A DNA stretch of 36,506 bases from Vibrio jasicida CAIM 1864 = LMG 25398 (GCF_000400365.1 NZ_BAOG01000032.1:1-36506); one strand, 5' to 3'; positions 1-10,931 are shown, counted from the stretch's first letter. Notes: a model not told the origin generated them from the letters alone. Numbers and translations: made by a program.

Positions 1-3
1 TGC

Positions 4-80
4 GGAGCGGTAGTTCAGTTGGTTAGAATACCGGCCTGTCACGCCGGGGGTCGCGGGTTCGAGTCCCGTCCGCTCCGCCA
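4..80 (+). tRNA. tRNA-Asp (anticodon GTC)
   Basis: A complete 77-nt cloverleaf is visible. The acceptor stem pairs GGAGCGG (4-10) with CCGCTCC near the 3' end, the anticodon loop CTGTCAC sits at 36-42 with GTC at 38-40, the T-loop reads TTCGAGT, and an encoded CCA ends at 80. Anticodon GTC reads GAC/GAT aspartate codons. Only three bases precede it, so it may be the distal gene of a tRNA or rRNA transcript whose rest lies to the left; that is inference. Confidence 0.97.
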
Positions 81-90
81 CTTATTTAGA

Positions 91-114
91 AACCCAGTCT
101 TCGGACTGGGTTTT
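91..114 (+). terminator. Intrinsic terminator after tRNA-Asp
   Basis: The arms AACCCAGTC (91-99) and GACTGGGTT (104-112) form a nine-pair stem with a TTCG tetraloop, followed by a T run. It lies 11 bases after the CCA end of the tRNA. Confidence 0.93.
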
Positions 115-150
115 GTCGTTTAAAAGCAAAAATATTTTCCCTTTTCAGGG

Positions 151-222
151 AGCGAGTCCCGGTTGCCCGCAACCCCGGCCTCTCCGCCATTTATTTAGAA
201 ATAGCAAGGCTTTCGTCGTTTC
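151..222 (+). pseudogene. Decayed copy of the tRNA-Asp 3' end
   Basis: GCGAGTCCCG (152-161) resembles the T-arm of the intact tRNA. CTCTCCGCCA (180-189) resembles its acceptor 3' strand with CCA, and the next bases, TTATTTAGAAA, repeat those after the intact gene. The later TCGTCGTTT also echoes the bases after the first terminator. No 5' half, D-arm or anticodon arm can be found. It is best read as a degenerate tandem tRNA copy; an old integration scar at a tRNA 3' end is the alternative. Confidence 0.6.
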
Positions 223-411
223 TAGAGCCTTCAATTTCCTACTTGCTCTAGCCTTATTTACCATTAAGCTCCCTCCTTCTTAAACCGATCTCTTTTACTT
301 GCTTGCTATATGTGTGTAGGTGCTTACTATCTTTTTAGTGCCTATAAAATAAGGAACTTCATTTATATTCCTGACCCTAAGCATCATTCGTGCACATCTT
401 TAAAAGATAAG
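223..411. other. Intergenic, no gene recognised
   Basis: Together with the tRNA remnant this makes a gene-free stretch of about 380 bases (81-461). I see no ORF with coding character. A TATAAA at 343-348 could be a -10 element for the downstream oxidase gene, but its -35 (TGCTTA at 321-326) is weak. Confidence 0.4.
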
Positions 412-426
412 TGAGAATCATTATTA
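412..426. promoter_or_regulatory. Fur-box-like operator
   Basis: TGAGAATCATTATTA matches 12 of the 14 defined positions of the 7-1-7 Fur consensus TGATAATnATTATCA. It ends 36 bases before the start of the multicopper oxidase gene and would suit iron-dependent repression of it. This is a motif match only, with no binding evidence. Confidence 0.5.
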
Positions 427-461
427 ATATTTAGTTACACTCACATCAATCGGAATAATGA

Positions 462-1856
462 GTGACTAAATACATGGATATATCTCGTCGACGCTTTCTT
501 CAATCTTCCTTAGCGATCTCTGCGCTTACCTTTCTGCCTGCATGTTCTCTATCTAAGAGCACTAACAAACAAGGTCAGCATATATACGATATCACTGCAG
601 AGCCTTCTACTGCTGAATTAGTATCAGGGTTTACCACGGATGTACTTGCGTTTAATGGCTTGATTCCAGCGCCTACGATTCGTTGTCGCCAAGGCGAGAA
701 AGTTATTATTCGGTTTACTAACAAGCTTTCAGAGCCGACTACAATCCACTGGCATGGCTTGCGAATCCCTATTGAGATGGATGGTGTCCCTTTCTTGAGC
801 CAGCTGCCTATCATGCCTGGCGAAACATTCGTTTATGAATTTACACCGCCAGATGCCGGTACGTTCTGGTATCACCCACACATGAATAGTGTTAAGCAGC
901 TTGGTATGGGCTTAGTCGGGCTAATTGTCGTTGAAGAGGCTGAGCCTGTTCAGTTTGATGAAGAGCATGAAATCGTCCTCAAGCATTGGCATTTAGACAA
1001 ACAAGGTCAGTGGAAGAACCTTATGGTGCCGCGCTTGAGTGCTCGTATGGGAACCCCCGGAGAGTGGAGTAGCGTTAACGGTGTTCATGAGCCTGTTTAT
1101 ACGCTGAAGCAGAATGCTACTACGCGACTGAGAATTGCTAATGTCGATAACACCATTACTTACCCGATCGCTATTGAAGGTGCAGAGGCTTGGGTTATTG
1201 CTGTTGATGGTAATCCTGTTAAAACGCCTTATAAGCTCACTCAGCACAAAATTGGTCCGGGAATGAGATTAGATGTCGGGTTGATTGCTCCGAAGGCTGG
1301 AGAACGTGTTTATGTGCGTCAAATGAAAGGACGCTTCCCATTCCCTTTGTGTGAGTTTGATATTGTTGAGTCTGACCTGCCGAGTAATCAAAAACTGCCT
1401 TTATTGCCTCTCAACCCTGTGCCTGATCTTGATTTGGAAAATGCTGAGCAAATTGATTATGTGTTTGAATGGGAGGGGGCAGTTACTCCTGCCGATAAAT
1501 CGGGCAAAGCGATACCTAAGTTTTGGCTAATGAATAAACGAGCTTGGGAGGGAATGAGTAAAGATAATATCCCAGCACCGCTTTCAACATTGGAGCTCGG
1601 AAAAACCTATATTTTCAACCTTAAGAACGTCACCCAATATCATCACCCTATTCATCTACATGGACACACATTTACTGTTCTTGAATTAGACAGTAAAACA
1701 CTCGATGAACCGTTTCATACTGATACGGTCTTGCTTGGAAAAAATGGCAGTGCGAAAGCGGCATTTGTTGCAGATAACCCAGGACGTTGGATGTACCATT
1801 GTCATGTGATCGAACACATGAAGACGGGGTTGATGGGTTATATTGAAGTAAAGTGA
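462..1856 (+). CDS. Tat-exported multicopper oxidase (CueO/laccase-like)
   Basis: This predicted periplasmic oxidase couples one-electron oxidation of a substrate (Cu(I), Fe(II) or phenols in this family) to reduction of oxygen to water. All four copper-ligand motifs are visible: HWHG (H96, H98), WYHPH (H138, H140), HPIHLHGH (394-402) and HCHVIEH (446-452). The N-terminus has a twin-arginine signal (SRRRFLQ) and then LPAC, which could also be a lipobox. At 464 residues it is shorter than CueO and lacks its Met-rich copper segment. By ungapped alignment to CueO, the type-1 axial position is Leu457, not Met. The GTG start at 462 has GGAA about six bases upstream; ATG at 474 is the alternative. 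The true substrate cannot be read from sequence. Confidence 0.88.
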   Translation: MTKYMDISRRRFLQSSLAISALTFLPACSLSKSTNKQGQHIYDITAEPSTAELVSGFTTDVLAFNGLIPAPTIRCRQGEKVIIRFTNKLSEPTTIHWHGLRIPIEMDGVPFLSQLPIMPGETFVYEFTPPDAGTFWYHPHMNSVKQLGMGLVGLIVVEEAEPVQFDEEHEIVLKHWHLDKQGQWKNLMVPRLSARMGTPGEWSSVNGVHEPVYTLKQNATTRLRIANVDNTITYPIAIEGAEAWVIAVDGNPVKTPYKLTQHKIGPGMRLDVGLIAPKAGERVYVRQMKGRFPFPLCEFDIVESDLPSNQKLPLLPLNPVPDLDLENAEQIDYVFEWEGAVTPADKSGKAIPKFWLMNKRAWEGMSKDNIPAPLSTLELGKTYIFNLKNVTQYHHPIHLHGHTFTVLELDSKTLDEPFHTDTVLLGKNGSAKAAFVADNPGRWMYHCHVIEHMKTGLMGYIEVK

Positions 1857-1979
1857 CTCCTGTAACTTTTTAAATCTTGATAAGTTTTAAGCGCTATACT
1901 TTGCTGAATTCTAAGATTGTATAATCACTATTGCCGTAAATTTGATTACAATGTCGCCATTAACTTTTCTGGGGGAATT

Positions 1980-2363
1980 ATGGGACAACTATCCGTTTTG
2001 GGTTTTATTGCATTGGGTGGCGCATTTGGTGCATGTTCTCGTTACTTAATTTCTGAACTTTGTGTGATGCTACTTGGTCGTGGCTTTCCGTACGGTACCT
2101 TAACCGTGAACGTCGTTGGTTCATTTATTATGGGTCTACTGATTGCTGCGTTTGAAACTGAGTTGATGGTCACTGATCCATGGCGTCAAATCATCGGTCT
2201 TGGTTTTTTGGGCGCATTAACCACATTCTCTACTTTCTCGATGGATAACGTGTTGCTTATGCAGCAGGGCGCTTTCTTTAAGATGGGATTGAACGTACTA
2301 CTGAATGTCGTGTTAAGCATTTCAGCTGCGTGGATTGGTTTCCAATTATTGATGCGTAGCTAG
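1980..2363 (+). CDS. crcB: Fluoride ion channel CrcB/Fluc
   Basis: A 127-residue, four-helix inner-membrane protein of the Fluc family, whose antiparallel dimers export fluoride. Family hallmarks are GGAFGACSRY near the N-terminus, GTLTVNVVGSF (polar-track Asn), and GALTTFSTFS, the helix-break region that binds the central sodium. The ATG at 1980 follows a strong GGGGGAA Shine-Dalgarno; upstream in-frame starts would add a non-conserved extension. A TATAAT at 1920-1925 may be its -10. No fluoride riboswitch is recognisable in the 120-base leader. The gene is monocistronic, closed by a terminator. Confidence 0.93.
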   Translation: MGQLSVLGFIALGGAFGACSRYLISELCVMLLGRGFPYGTLTVNVVGSFIMGLLIAAFETELMVTDPWRQIIGLGFLGALTTFSTFSMDNVLLMQQGAFFKMGLNVLLNVVLSISAAWIGFQLLMRS

Positions 2364-2389
2364 CAAAAATACTCAAATCTTAATCAGGT

Positions 2390-2415
2390 CGGCTTGGTTT
2401 AACCAAGCCGTTTTT
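2390..2415 (+). terminator. Intrinsic terminator of crcB
   Basis: CGGCTTGG (2390-2397) pairs with CCAAGCCG (2403-2410) around a TTTAA loop and is followed by TTTTT. The downstream arm of this hairpin overlaps the likely thiC promoter. Confidence 0.9.
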
Positions 2416-2422
2416 ATATACT
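2394..2422 (+). promoter_or_regulatory. Probable thiC promoter
   Basis: A TTGGTT -35 (2394-2399) and TATACT -10 (2417-2422) are separated by 17 bases. The predicted start, about 2429-2430, coincides with the first base of TPP riboswitch helix P1, which supports the assignment. The -35 lies inside the crcB terminator hairpin. Confidence 0.55.
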
Positions 2423-2424
2423 GA

Positions 2425-4628
<2,204 letters not shown>

Positions 4629-4629
<1 letters not shown>

Positions 4630-6044
4630 TGAGCAAAATCCTTATTCCGTCATCATTGATTGAGCTAACAGGTTTAGTTCAGCAATGTTTGTTGTTGGCG
4701 AGAGAACAGGGTTTTAGCATCGAAGACATTGAGTTGGGTGTGAGCCCAACTCAATCTATTCAGCTTGTTCGCGACCAACAGACCACACACATAACGACAG
4801 ATCTTATTGATGGTTATGACTCTGAGCATGAGAGTTCATTTGTGCTCTATTACCGCTCTGCTTTATCGGTAGAAGCATGTGCTAAGCAACCTTCGAAAGC
4901 GATTTATATTGGTATTGTTGATACTCAGGCTTTCGGTGAAAAGGAGAAAGTGCTTCAACTTGATATCTGGCGTCACCCGATTAACGACGAAGTGAGAGCG
5001 CTTTCCATTAAGTCCAAACCCAACGCAATGTTCGATCCCGAACATCACCTTGCTTGGATAGTAACGCTGACAGTACTCGATTTTCCTATCGAAGATTCGT
5101 TAACACTTGCTCGAGGAATGCTAACTCAGCAAGCGAATGTTTCACGTGAAACACTGTTGAATGACAACCTTGACGAGGGAAGATCTACTCAGTGGGCTGA
5201 CCAATTTGATGATTTCCCCACACCTGTACTGGAGGATAACCGACTCGATATTCAGGTTGGTTGGTCTGCACAAGGCGAGAGCGTTAGCTTTCCAACTCTA
5301 ACTAAGCAAAGTCTAGGGCTCTATCCAGTCGTTGATGATGTTGCTTGGATTGAGCGTCTGCTGCCACTAGGCATCAACACTATTCAACTGCGAATCAAGA
5401 ACCCACAACAAGCCGATTTAGAACAACAGATCATTCGAGCAATTGAGCTAGGTCGTCAGTATCAAGCACAAGTGTTCATCAATGACTATTGGCAGTTGGC
5501 AATCAAGCATGGCGCTTATGGTGTTCACCTAGGACAAGAAGACATAGAAGAATCGAATTTAGCTCAGCTAACTAAAGCGGGTATTCGTCTTGGTCTTTCT
5601 ACTCATGGTTATTATGAGTTACTACGTATCGTACAAATTCATCCTAGCTACATCGCTCTAGGGCATATTTTCCCAACCACCACTAAACAGATGCCATCGA
5701 AACCACAAGGTTTGGTGCGCTTGGCACTGTATCAAAAGCTGATTGATAGCATTCCTTACGGAAACAAAGATCTGGCTTTCCGTCCTTCAAAAGACAAAGC
5801 AGTTAGTGACTATGTGCTTGGCTTTCCGACGGTCGCGATTGGTGGCATTGACCAATCTAATGCAGACCAAGTTTGGCAAACAGGTGTTTCTAGTTTGGCA
5901 GTTGTGCGAGCTATTACGTTGGCAGAATCACCTCAGTCCGTCATCGAGTTCTTCGCACAACTGATGAAGGAAAGACAGATAACGTTTACTGATCAGAATA
6001 GTGAATTTGCGGATACCAAGAGAGGCGAGCATGCTCACGGATAA
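4629..6044 (+). CDS. thiE: Thiamine-phosphate synthase ThiE, with extra N-terminal domain
   Basis: ThiE condenses HMP-PP with the thiazole phosphate to give thiamine monophosphate. The catalytic TIM barrel occupies about residues 235-450: [40 protein letters not shown] and VAIGGID are all recognisable. At 471 residues it is about twice the usual length. The first 200 or so residues form an additional domain I cannot assign; its last helix ([20 protein letters not shown]) loosely resembles the C-terminal helix of ThiD-type kinases. The barrel also carries a short insertion before VAIGGID and a hydrophilic C-terminal tail. A perfect parS site lies in the interdomain linker (residues 170-175). 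The start overlaps the thiC stop. Confidence 0.92.
5138..5153. promoter_or_regulatory. parS site (ParB binding), perfect, inside thiE
   Basis: TGTTTCACGTGAAACA is a 16-base perfect palindrome identical to the widely conserved chromosomal parS consensus bound by ParB. Here it is read through as protein (NVSRET) at the thiE interdomain linker. Confidence 0.9.
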
Positions 6045-6804
6045 GCAGTTCATTCGCTATCAACGCCAAGTCGCTCTGCCTGAAATTGCCGAAATTGGGC
6101 AAGAGTGTTTGAGCAAATCGCATGTGCTGATCATCGGTTGTGGTGGGTTAGGGAGCGCAGCGAGTTTGTACTTGGCATCAGCGGGTGTTGGTAAATTGGT
6201 TGTGGTCGATGACGATGAAGTTGATAGCAGTAACCTACAACGTCAGATCATTTATCGTGAACAAGACCTCAAAGTTGCGAAAACAAAAGCGACTGTAAAG
6301 CAACTTACTGCACTTAATTCTATGGTCCAAGTTCGTGCTCTCAATAAGCGATTAGACAAAGCACAGCTGCAGCTTGAGGTGATGCTAGCAGATGTGGTGC
6401 TCGACTGCACCGATAACATGCCAACGCGCCAGCTAATTAACCAAGTTTGTTTCGAGCAAAATACGCCGCTCATCTCGGCGGCGGCAATTGGTTGGCAAGG
6501 GCAGTTCGCTGTCTTTGATTACCAAACCCCAAGTGAACAAGAAGCGCAGAGTAAAGCCTGTTACCGCTGTTTGTATCCGTTCGACGAATTACCGCAAACG
6601 CAAAAGTGCAGTGAGAGCGGTGTCGTCGGTCCGGTGGTGGGGACACTTGGTAACTACCAAGCGATAGCGGCAATTCAAAAACTGGCGATGGGAAAGTTTC
6701 ATGTCGAGACTGCCAAGTTGCACCTATTTGATGGATTGAAACTGCAATGGCAAACCATGGCGATAAGCAAAGACAAACAGTGCCAAGTGTGTGCCCAGAT
6801 TTAG
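6031..6804 (+). CDS. thiF: ThiF, ThiS adenylyltransferase
   Basis: ThiF adenylates the C-terminal glycine of the sulfur carrier ThiS, the first step in loading sulfur for thiazole synthesis. The 257-residue E1-like protein has the nucleotide-binding IGCGGLGSA loop, the DxDxVDxSNLQRQ-type motif ([14 protein letters not shown]), and two zinc CxxC pairs (CYRC and the C-terminal CQVC). [11 protein letters not shown] is typical of the ThiF/MoeB family. The ATG at 6031 follows AGAGGCGAGC and overlaps the end of thiE by 14 bases, indicating translational coupling; an upstream in-frame GTG at 6001 is less likely. Confidence 0.93.
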   Translation: MLTDKQFIRYQRQVALPEIAEIGQECLSKSHVLIIGCGGLGSAASLYLASAGVGKLVVVDDDEVDSSNLQRQIIYREQDLKVAKTKATVKQLTALNSMVQVRALNKRLDKAQLQLEVMLADVVLDCTDNMPTRQLINQVCFEQNTPLISAAAIGWQGQFAVFDYQTPSEQEAQSKACYRCLYPFDELPQTQKCSESGVVGPVVGTLGNYQAIAAIQKLAMGKFHVETAKLHLFDGLKLQWQTMAISKDKQCQVCAQI

Positions 6805-6842
6805 CTTACGAGTAATGGACAGAATTAAGAGAGTTGGAAGCA

Positions 6843-7097
6843 ATGACGTTATCAGAACAACAAGCAACACAAATGACCGCTGCTGACTTAGATATGATCA
6901 CTATTGTCATCAATGACCAGTCACATCAAGTCGCCAGTAAGTCGAATCTACAGCAAATCATTAGTCAATTTGCGCTGCCTGAAATGGGCTGTGTTTTTGC
7001 AATTAATAACAATGTTGTGCCGCGCAGTGAGTGGGCTAGCACAGTTCTTTCACAGGGAGATAGCATCTCTTTGTTTCAAGCGATCGCAGGGGGTTAA
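6843..7097 (+). CDS. thiS: Sulfur carrier protein ThiS
   Basis: ThiS is a small ubiquitin-fold protein whose C-terminal Gly-Gly becomes a thiocarboxylate that donates sulfur to ThiG. The sequence ends in FQAIAGG as required, after the family-like VVPRSEW and GDSISLFQA. From the ATG at 6843 it has 84 residues, about 20 more than usual. The conserved fold starts near MITIVIND, but the ATG there (6894) has no Shine-Dalgarno, whereas AAGAGAG (6827-6833) serves 6843 or an in-frame TTG at 6834. It lies five bases upstream of thiG. Confidence 0.88.
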   Translation: MTLSEQQATQMTAADLDMITIVINDQSHQVASKSNLQQIISQFALPEMGCVFAINNNVVPRSEWASTVLSQGDSISLFQAIAGG

Positions 7098-7102
7098 AGT
7101 CG

Positions 7103-7870
7103 ATGCTTAAAATTGGTGATAAACAATTCGAATCAAGACTGTTCACGGGAACAGGGAAGTTTGCCAACAGCCAATTAATGGCAGAGGCGATTCAAGTGTC
7201 GGGATCTCAACTTGCGACCATGGCGCTGAAGCGTGTGGATGTGAACGACCAACAAGACGATATTTTGCTGCCGTTAGTACAAGCGGGGGTGAACTTATTG
7301 CCGAACACCTCGGGTGCAAAGAATGCTAAAGATGCCGTATTTGCTGCACAACTGGCGCGAGAAGCGCTGGGCACTAACTGGTTAAAACTGGAAATTCACC
7401 CAGACCCGAAGTACTTGATGCCCGATCCCATTGAGACACTTGCGGCCGCTGAACAACTGGTTCGTGAAGGCTTCATTGTTCTTCCTTACTGTCATGCTGA
7501 CCCGGTTCTATGTAAACGATTGGAAGAAGTAGGTTGTGCTGCGGTCATGCCATTAGGTGCGCCGATCGGTTCTAACAAAGGGATAGTTTCTCACGACTTC
7601 TTAGAGATCATCATCGACCAAGCTAATGTTCCAGTGGTTGTTGATGCGGGTATCGGCGCACCTTCACATGCCGCGCGTGCGATGGAAATGGGCGCGGATG
7701 CCGTGCTTGTCAATACTGCGATTGCAGCTTCGAGCGATCCCGTTGCGATGGCGAAGGCATTTAAGTTGGCGGTAGAGTCGGGGCGTATGGCTTATGAAGC
7801 CGGACTTGCTGGTAAGGTTTCTCATGCGGTTGCGTCGAGTCCACTGACGTCATTCCTAGATGAGCTTTAG
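7103..7870 (+). CDS. thiG: Thiazole synthase ThiG
   Basis: ThiG assembles thiazole phosphate carboxylate from deoxyxylulose phosphate, dehydroglycine and ThiS-thiocarboxylate. The 255-residue TIM barrel matches family length. Motifs seen are [18 protein letters not shown], the [16 protein letters not shown] segment whose Lys forms the substrate imine, GAPIGSNKG, and [19 protein letters not shown] (phosphate binding). Its position between thiS and thiH is the standard enteric/Vibrio order, and ThiG works as a complex with ThiH. Confidence 0.96.
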   Translation: MLKIGDKQFESRLFTGTGKFANSQLMAEAIQVSGSQLATMALKRVDVNDQQDDILLPLVQAGVNLLPNTSGAKNAKDAVFAAQLAREALGTNWLKLEIHPDPKYLMPDPIETLAAAEQLVREGFIVLPYCHADPVLCKRLEEVGCAAVMPLGAPIGSNKGIVSHDFLEIIIDQANVPVVVDAGIGAPSHAARAMEMGADAVLVNTAIAASSDPVAMAKAFKLAVESGRMAYEAGLAGKVSHAVASSPLTSFLDEL

Positions 7871-7904
7871 TCCTAGATTGGTTTAGCTATTAAGCGAGGA
7901 AAAC

Positions 7905-9032
7905 ATGAGCTTCGTTGAACAATTTAAGCAGCTGAATTGGGATGATATTTCGATGTCGATCTACGCGAAAACGACACAAGATGTCGAGCGAGCATTGAAT
8001 AAACCCAAGCGTGATTTGGAAGACTTTAAAGCGCTAATTTCACCAGCGGCTGAAGCGTACTTAGAGCAAATGGCGCAACTGTCATACTCGGCAACTCGTA
8101 AGCGTTTTGGTAATACCATGTCGCTTTATATTCCATTGTACCTTTCTAACTTGTGCGCCAATGCTTGTACTTATTGTGGCTTCTCGATGGAGAACAGAAT
8201 CAAGCGTCGTACCTTGAATAGGGACGAAGTCGCTGCAGAAGTCGAAGCCATTAAACGCATGAAATTCGATAGCGTATTGCTGGTGACTGGCGAACACGAA
8301 ACCAAAGTGGGCATGAAATACTTCCGCGAAATGGTGCCGATGATTAAGCAACGTTTTAATTATTTGGCGATGGAAGTGCAGCCACTTGATCAAGATGAAT
8401 ACGCTGAGCTCAAGACATTGGGTTTGGATGCGGTGATGGTCTATCAAGAAACGTATCATCCTTCGACTTACGCTGAGCACCATCTGCGTGGTAATAAGAT
8501 GGATTTCGAATACCGATTGGATACACCCGATCGTCTTGCGAAAGCAGGCATCGATAAGATCGGTATTGGTGCTTTGATAGGGTTGGAAGAGTGGCGTACC
8601 GACTGTTTTTATGTGGCAGCGCACTTGGACTATCTAGAGCGCACGTATTGGCAGACTCGTTACTCAATTTCTTTCCCACGTTTACGTCCTTGTGAGGGGG
8701 CCAGTTCTTTAAACGGAAAGCAGCCAAAATCAGTCATGACGGATAAGCAGCTTGTTCAGTTGATTTGCGCTTATCGTTTGTTGAATCCAGAGGTGGAGTT
8801 GTCATTATCGACTCGTGAATCACCGAAGTTCAGAGACAATGCATTACCGTTAGGCATCACCAGTATGTCTGCTGCATCGAAAACTCAGCCGGGTGGTTAT
8901 GCGATGGATGATGTTGAACTCGAGCAGTTTGAGATCAGCGATGAGCGAAGTGCGGGTTCTGTGGAAGATATGATTCGAGCCAAAGGCTTTGACCCTGTAT
9001 GGCGAGATTGGCACTCAGCGTATTCTGGTTAA
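7905..9032 (+). CDS. thiH: 2-iminoacetate synthase ThiH
   Basis: ThiH is a radical-SAM tyrosine lyase that supplies dehydroglycine (2-iminoacetate) and p-cresol for anaerobic-type thiazole synthesis. The [4Fe-4S] signature CANACTYC (C84, C88, C91; CxxxCxxC) is intact and the 375-residue length is normal. Later family features include MEVQPLDQDEYAEL and SISFPRLRPC. The ATG at 7905 follows GAGGA. It is last gene of the thi operon; a parS site and a bidirectional terminator follow. Confidence 0.95.
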   Translation: MSFVEQFKQLNWDDISMSIYAKTTQDVERALNKPKRDLEDFKALISPAAEAYLEQMAQLSYSATRKRFGNTMSLYIPLYLSNLCANACTYCGFSMENRIKRRTLNRDEVAAEVEAIKRMKFDSVLLVTGEHETKVGMKYFREMVPMIKQRFNYLAMEVQPLDQDEYAELKTLGLDAVMVYQETYHPSTYAEHHLRGNKMDFEYRLDTPDRLAKAGIDKIGIGALIGLEEWRTDCFYVAAHLDYLERTYWQTRYSISFPRLRPCEGASSLNGKQPKSVMTDKQLVQLICAYRLLNPEVELSLSTRESPKFRDNALPLGITSMSAASKTQPGGYAMDDVELEQFEISDERSAGSVEDMIRAKGFDPVWRDWHSAYSG

Positions 9033-9061
9033 GCAACAAATAAAGCCACTGGTCATCGCTA

Positions 9062-9077
9062 TGTTTCACGTGAAACA
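9062..9077. promoter_or_regulatory. parS site, perfect, after thiH
   Basis: TGTTTCACGTGAAACA occurs again with 16 of 16 consensus bases, in the intergenic space between the convergent thi operon and the aminopeptidase gene, 29 bases past the thiH stop. Confidence 0.92.
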
Positions 9078-9086
9078 TAGGCAAAG

Positions 9087-9126
9087 AAAAGAGGGTTGAT
9101 GCAAAACATCAACCCTCTACGTTTTT
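9087..9126. terminator. Bidirectional terminator between thiH and aminopeptidase P
   Basis: GAGGGTTGATG (9091-9101) and CATCAACCCTC (9107-9117) form an 11-pair stem with loop CAAAA. A T run follows on the plus strand after TACG (9122-9126), and an A-rich tract (AAAGAAAA) precedes it, giving a T run on the minus strand. It serves both convergent units. Confidence 0.88.
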
Positions 9127-9147
9127 CTAGCTTCTAGCTTCTAGCTG
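9127..9147. repeat. Three tandem 7-base repeats carrying stop codons
   Basis: CTAGCTT is repeated as CTAGCTT-CTAGCTT-CTAGCTG. On the minus strand each unit contains TAG, so the 7-base period places stops in all three frames at the 3' end of the aminopeptidase gene; the first is its actual stop. Confidence 0.7.
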
Positions 9148-10931
9148 TGTGCTACAGGTGCCGTTGCTTGACGAAGCCACTCTTTCACATCACCTTCAAC
9201 TAGCGGGCTGATCTCATCCCATACTTTCTGATGGTAATCATTCAGCCAAGCAAGTTCTGGACGAGTTAGCATATCAACGTTGATGTTGCGCTTGTCGATT
9301 GGGCAGCGTGTTAGCGACTCAAATGACAGAACAGGGAAGTCACCGTTAGTTGGGGTTTCAACAACAAGCTCTAGGTTTTCAATACGGATACCAAACGCAT
9401 CTGCACGGTAGTAACCTGGCTCGTTGGATAGCACCATACCTTCTGTTAGAGGCACGTCGATTTGCTTCTTCGAAATGCTCGCCGGACCTTCATGAACACT
9501 TAGGAAGTGACCAACACCGTGACCAGTACCGTGGTCGTAATCGTAGCCTTCCGCCCATAGGTGCTGACGAGCTAGTGTATCGATTTGGTAACCACGTGTG
9601 CCTTTCGGGAAACGTGCACGTGCAACACCGATGTGACCTTTTAGTGCGAGAGTGAATTGTTTAATCATCTCTTGTGAAGGCTGACCGATCGCAATTGTAC
9701 GCGTGATGTCTGTCGTGCCATCTAGGTACTGACCGCCTGAATCCACTAGGTAAAGCGTGTTTAGCTCTAGCTTGCCAGGTTCAGGTTGGTTCTCGTGGTT
9801 GTAGTGACACATCGCCGCGTTGCCACCTGCTGCCGAAATGGTATCGAAGCTAAGATCCATAAGTGTCGGGTCTTTGCTACGGAATGCTTCCAGTTTGTCT
9901 GCCAGCGTCGCTTCATCATGCAGGTTACCTGCAACGACCTCTGCATCTAACCATGATAGGAACTTACTCATCGCCACGCCATCGCGGATATGACATGCTT
10001 TCATTCCTGCGATTTCAACTGCGTTCTTTGCCGCTTTTGGCATTAGGCATGGATCAGCTTTACTCACCACTGATGCACCAGCATTTTGTAGAACCAGCTT
10101 AAACCATGCGTTACTTGTCGCAGGGTCAACCAGTACATTCTTGCCAGTTAGAGTTTCTAGTCGTGCTTGCAATGCTTCTGGGTGATGAACCGTCACTCCC
10201 ACACCAACATGAGCGTCAAACTCAGCAGGTAGACGAGCTGGATCTAGGAAGTATTCCACGCTTGAATCTGAGTTCAGAATCGCGTGAGAAAGCAGAACTG
10301 GTAGACGTGATACATCTAGACCACGAACGTTAAGCAGCCAACAGATAGAATCAAGTGCAGTGATAACTGCGCTGTCTGCGCCGGCTTTTTTCAAGAGCTC
10401 TGCGATTTCTTGGCGTTTGCTTTCACTTGATTGACCAACTGATTCTGTTGCCATTAGGCGAACATCAGAAACTACAGGAGCAGGGCGGTCGTGCCACAGC
10501 TCATCAATTGGGTTGCTGTCGAGAATCTTAAGCTCAAGTGCACCTGCAAGTTTTGCTTGTGCCATGTCCAGCCAAGCAGAGTTGTGCATGCGAGGGTCGA
10601 TTGCCACAGACGCGCCATTTGTAAGATGGTCTTTAATCCAATCTAACGCGGGCTCTTCAATCAGGTGACGGTATTCGAATAGATCAGCAGGAACCTGCTT
10701 GGTTACTTGTACCGTGTAGCGACCATCAACAAAGATAGCGGCTTTGTCTTTGGTGATTACCGCAGCACCAGCAGAACCGGTAAAACCAGTTAGCCAATGT
10801 AAACGTTCGTTGTGCGCTGGTACGTATTCGCCTAAGTACTCGTCTTCATGTGGGACAAGTAGGGCATCAATATTATGTTGTGCTAGCCATTCGCGAATTG
10901 CATTCACGCGGCTTTGGGTATCGTTGTGCAT
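9141..10931 (-). CDS. Xaa-Pro aminopeptidase (M24B, long three-domain form)
   Basis: A cytosolic metallopeptidase that releases N-terminal residues preceding proline. At 596 residues it is the long, eukaryotic APP1-like form with two creatinase-like N-terminal domains, the M24 pita-bread domain and an M24 C-terminal tail, unlike the roughly 440-residue E. coli PepP. Metal-ligand segments are present: VDSGGQYLDGTTDITRT (two Asp), GTGHGVGHFLSVHEGP (His), EPGYYR and IENLE (Glu). No signal peptide is seen. The ATG at 10931 has AAGGA nine bases upstream; that site overlaps the stop of a small ORF, suggesting coupling. Confidence 0.92.
   Translation of the reverse strand: MHNDTQSRVNAIREWLAQHNIDALLVPHEDEYLGEYVPAHNERLHWLTGFTGSAGAAVITKDKAAIFVDGRYTVQVTKQVPADLFEYRHLIEEPALDWIKDHLTNGASVAIDPRMHNSAWLDMAQAKLAGALELKILDSNPIDELWHDRPAPVVSDVRLMATESVGQSSESKRQEIAELLKKAGADSAVITALDSICWLLNVRGLDVSRLPVLLSHAILNSDSSVEYFLDPARLPAEFDAHVGVGVTVHHPEALQARLETLTGKNVLVDPATSNAWFKLVLQNAGASVVSKADPCLMPKAAKNAVEIAGMKACHIRDGVAMSKFLSWLDAEVVAGNLHDEATLADKLEAFRSKDPTLMDLSFDTISAAGGNAAMCHYNHENQPEPGKLELNTLYLVDSGGQYLDGTTDITRTIAIGQPSQEMIKQFTLALKGHIGVARARFPKGTRGYQIDTLARQHLWAEGYDYDHGTGHGVGHFLSVHEGPASISKKQIDVPLTEGMVLSNEPGYYRADAFGIRIENLELVVETPTNGDFPVLSFESLTRCPIDKRNINVDMLTRPELAWLNDYHQKVWDEISPLVEGDVKEWLRQATAPVAHS

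Noticed and set aside
1857..1979. Possible fluoride riboswitch before crcB
   Set aside because: The leader lacks the conserved crcB-motif helices and loop bases; only a -10-like TATAAT is seen.
8082..8624. 180-codon minus-strand frame inside thiH
   Set aside because: It is antisense to an intact ThiH, has no domain or ribosome site, and is a shadow of the real gene.
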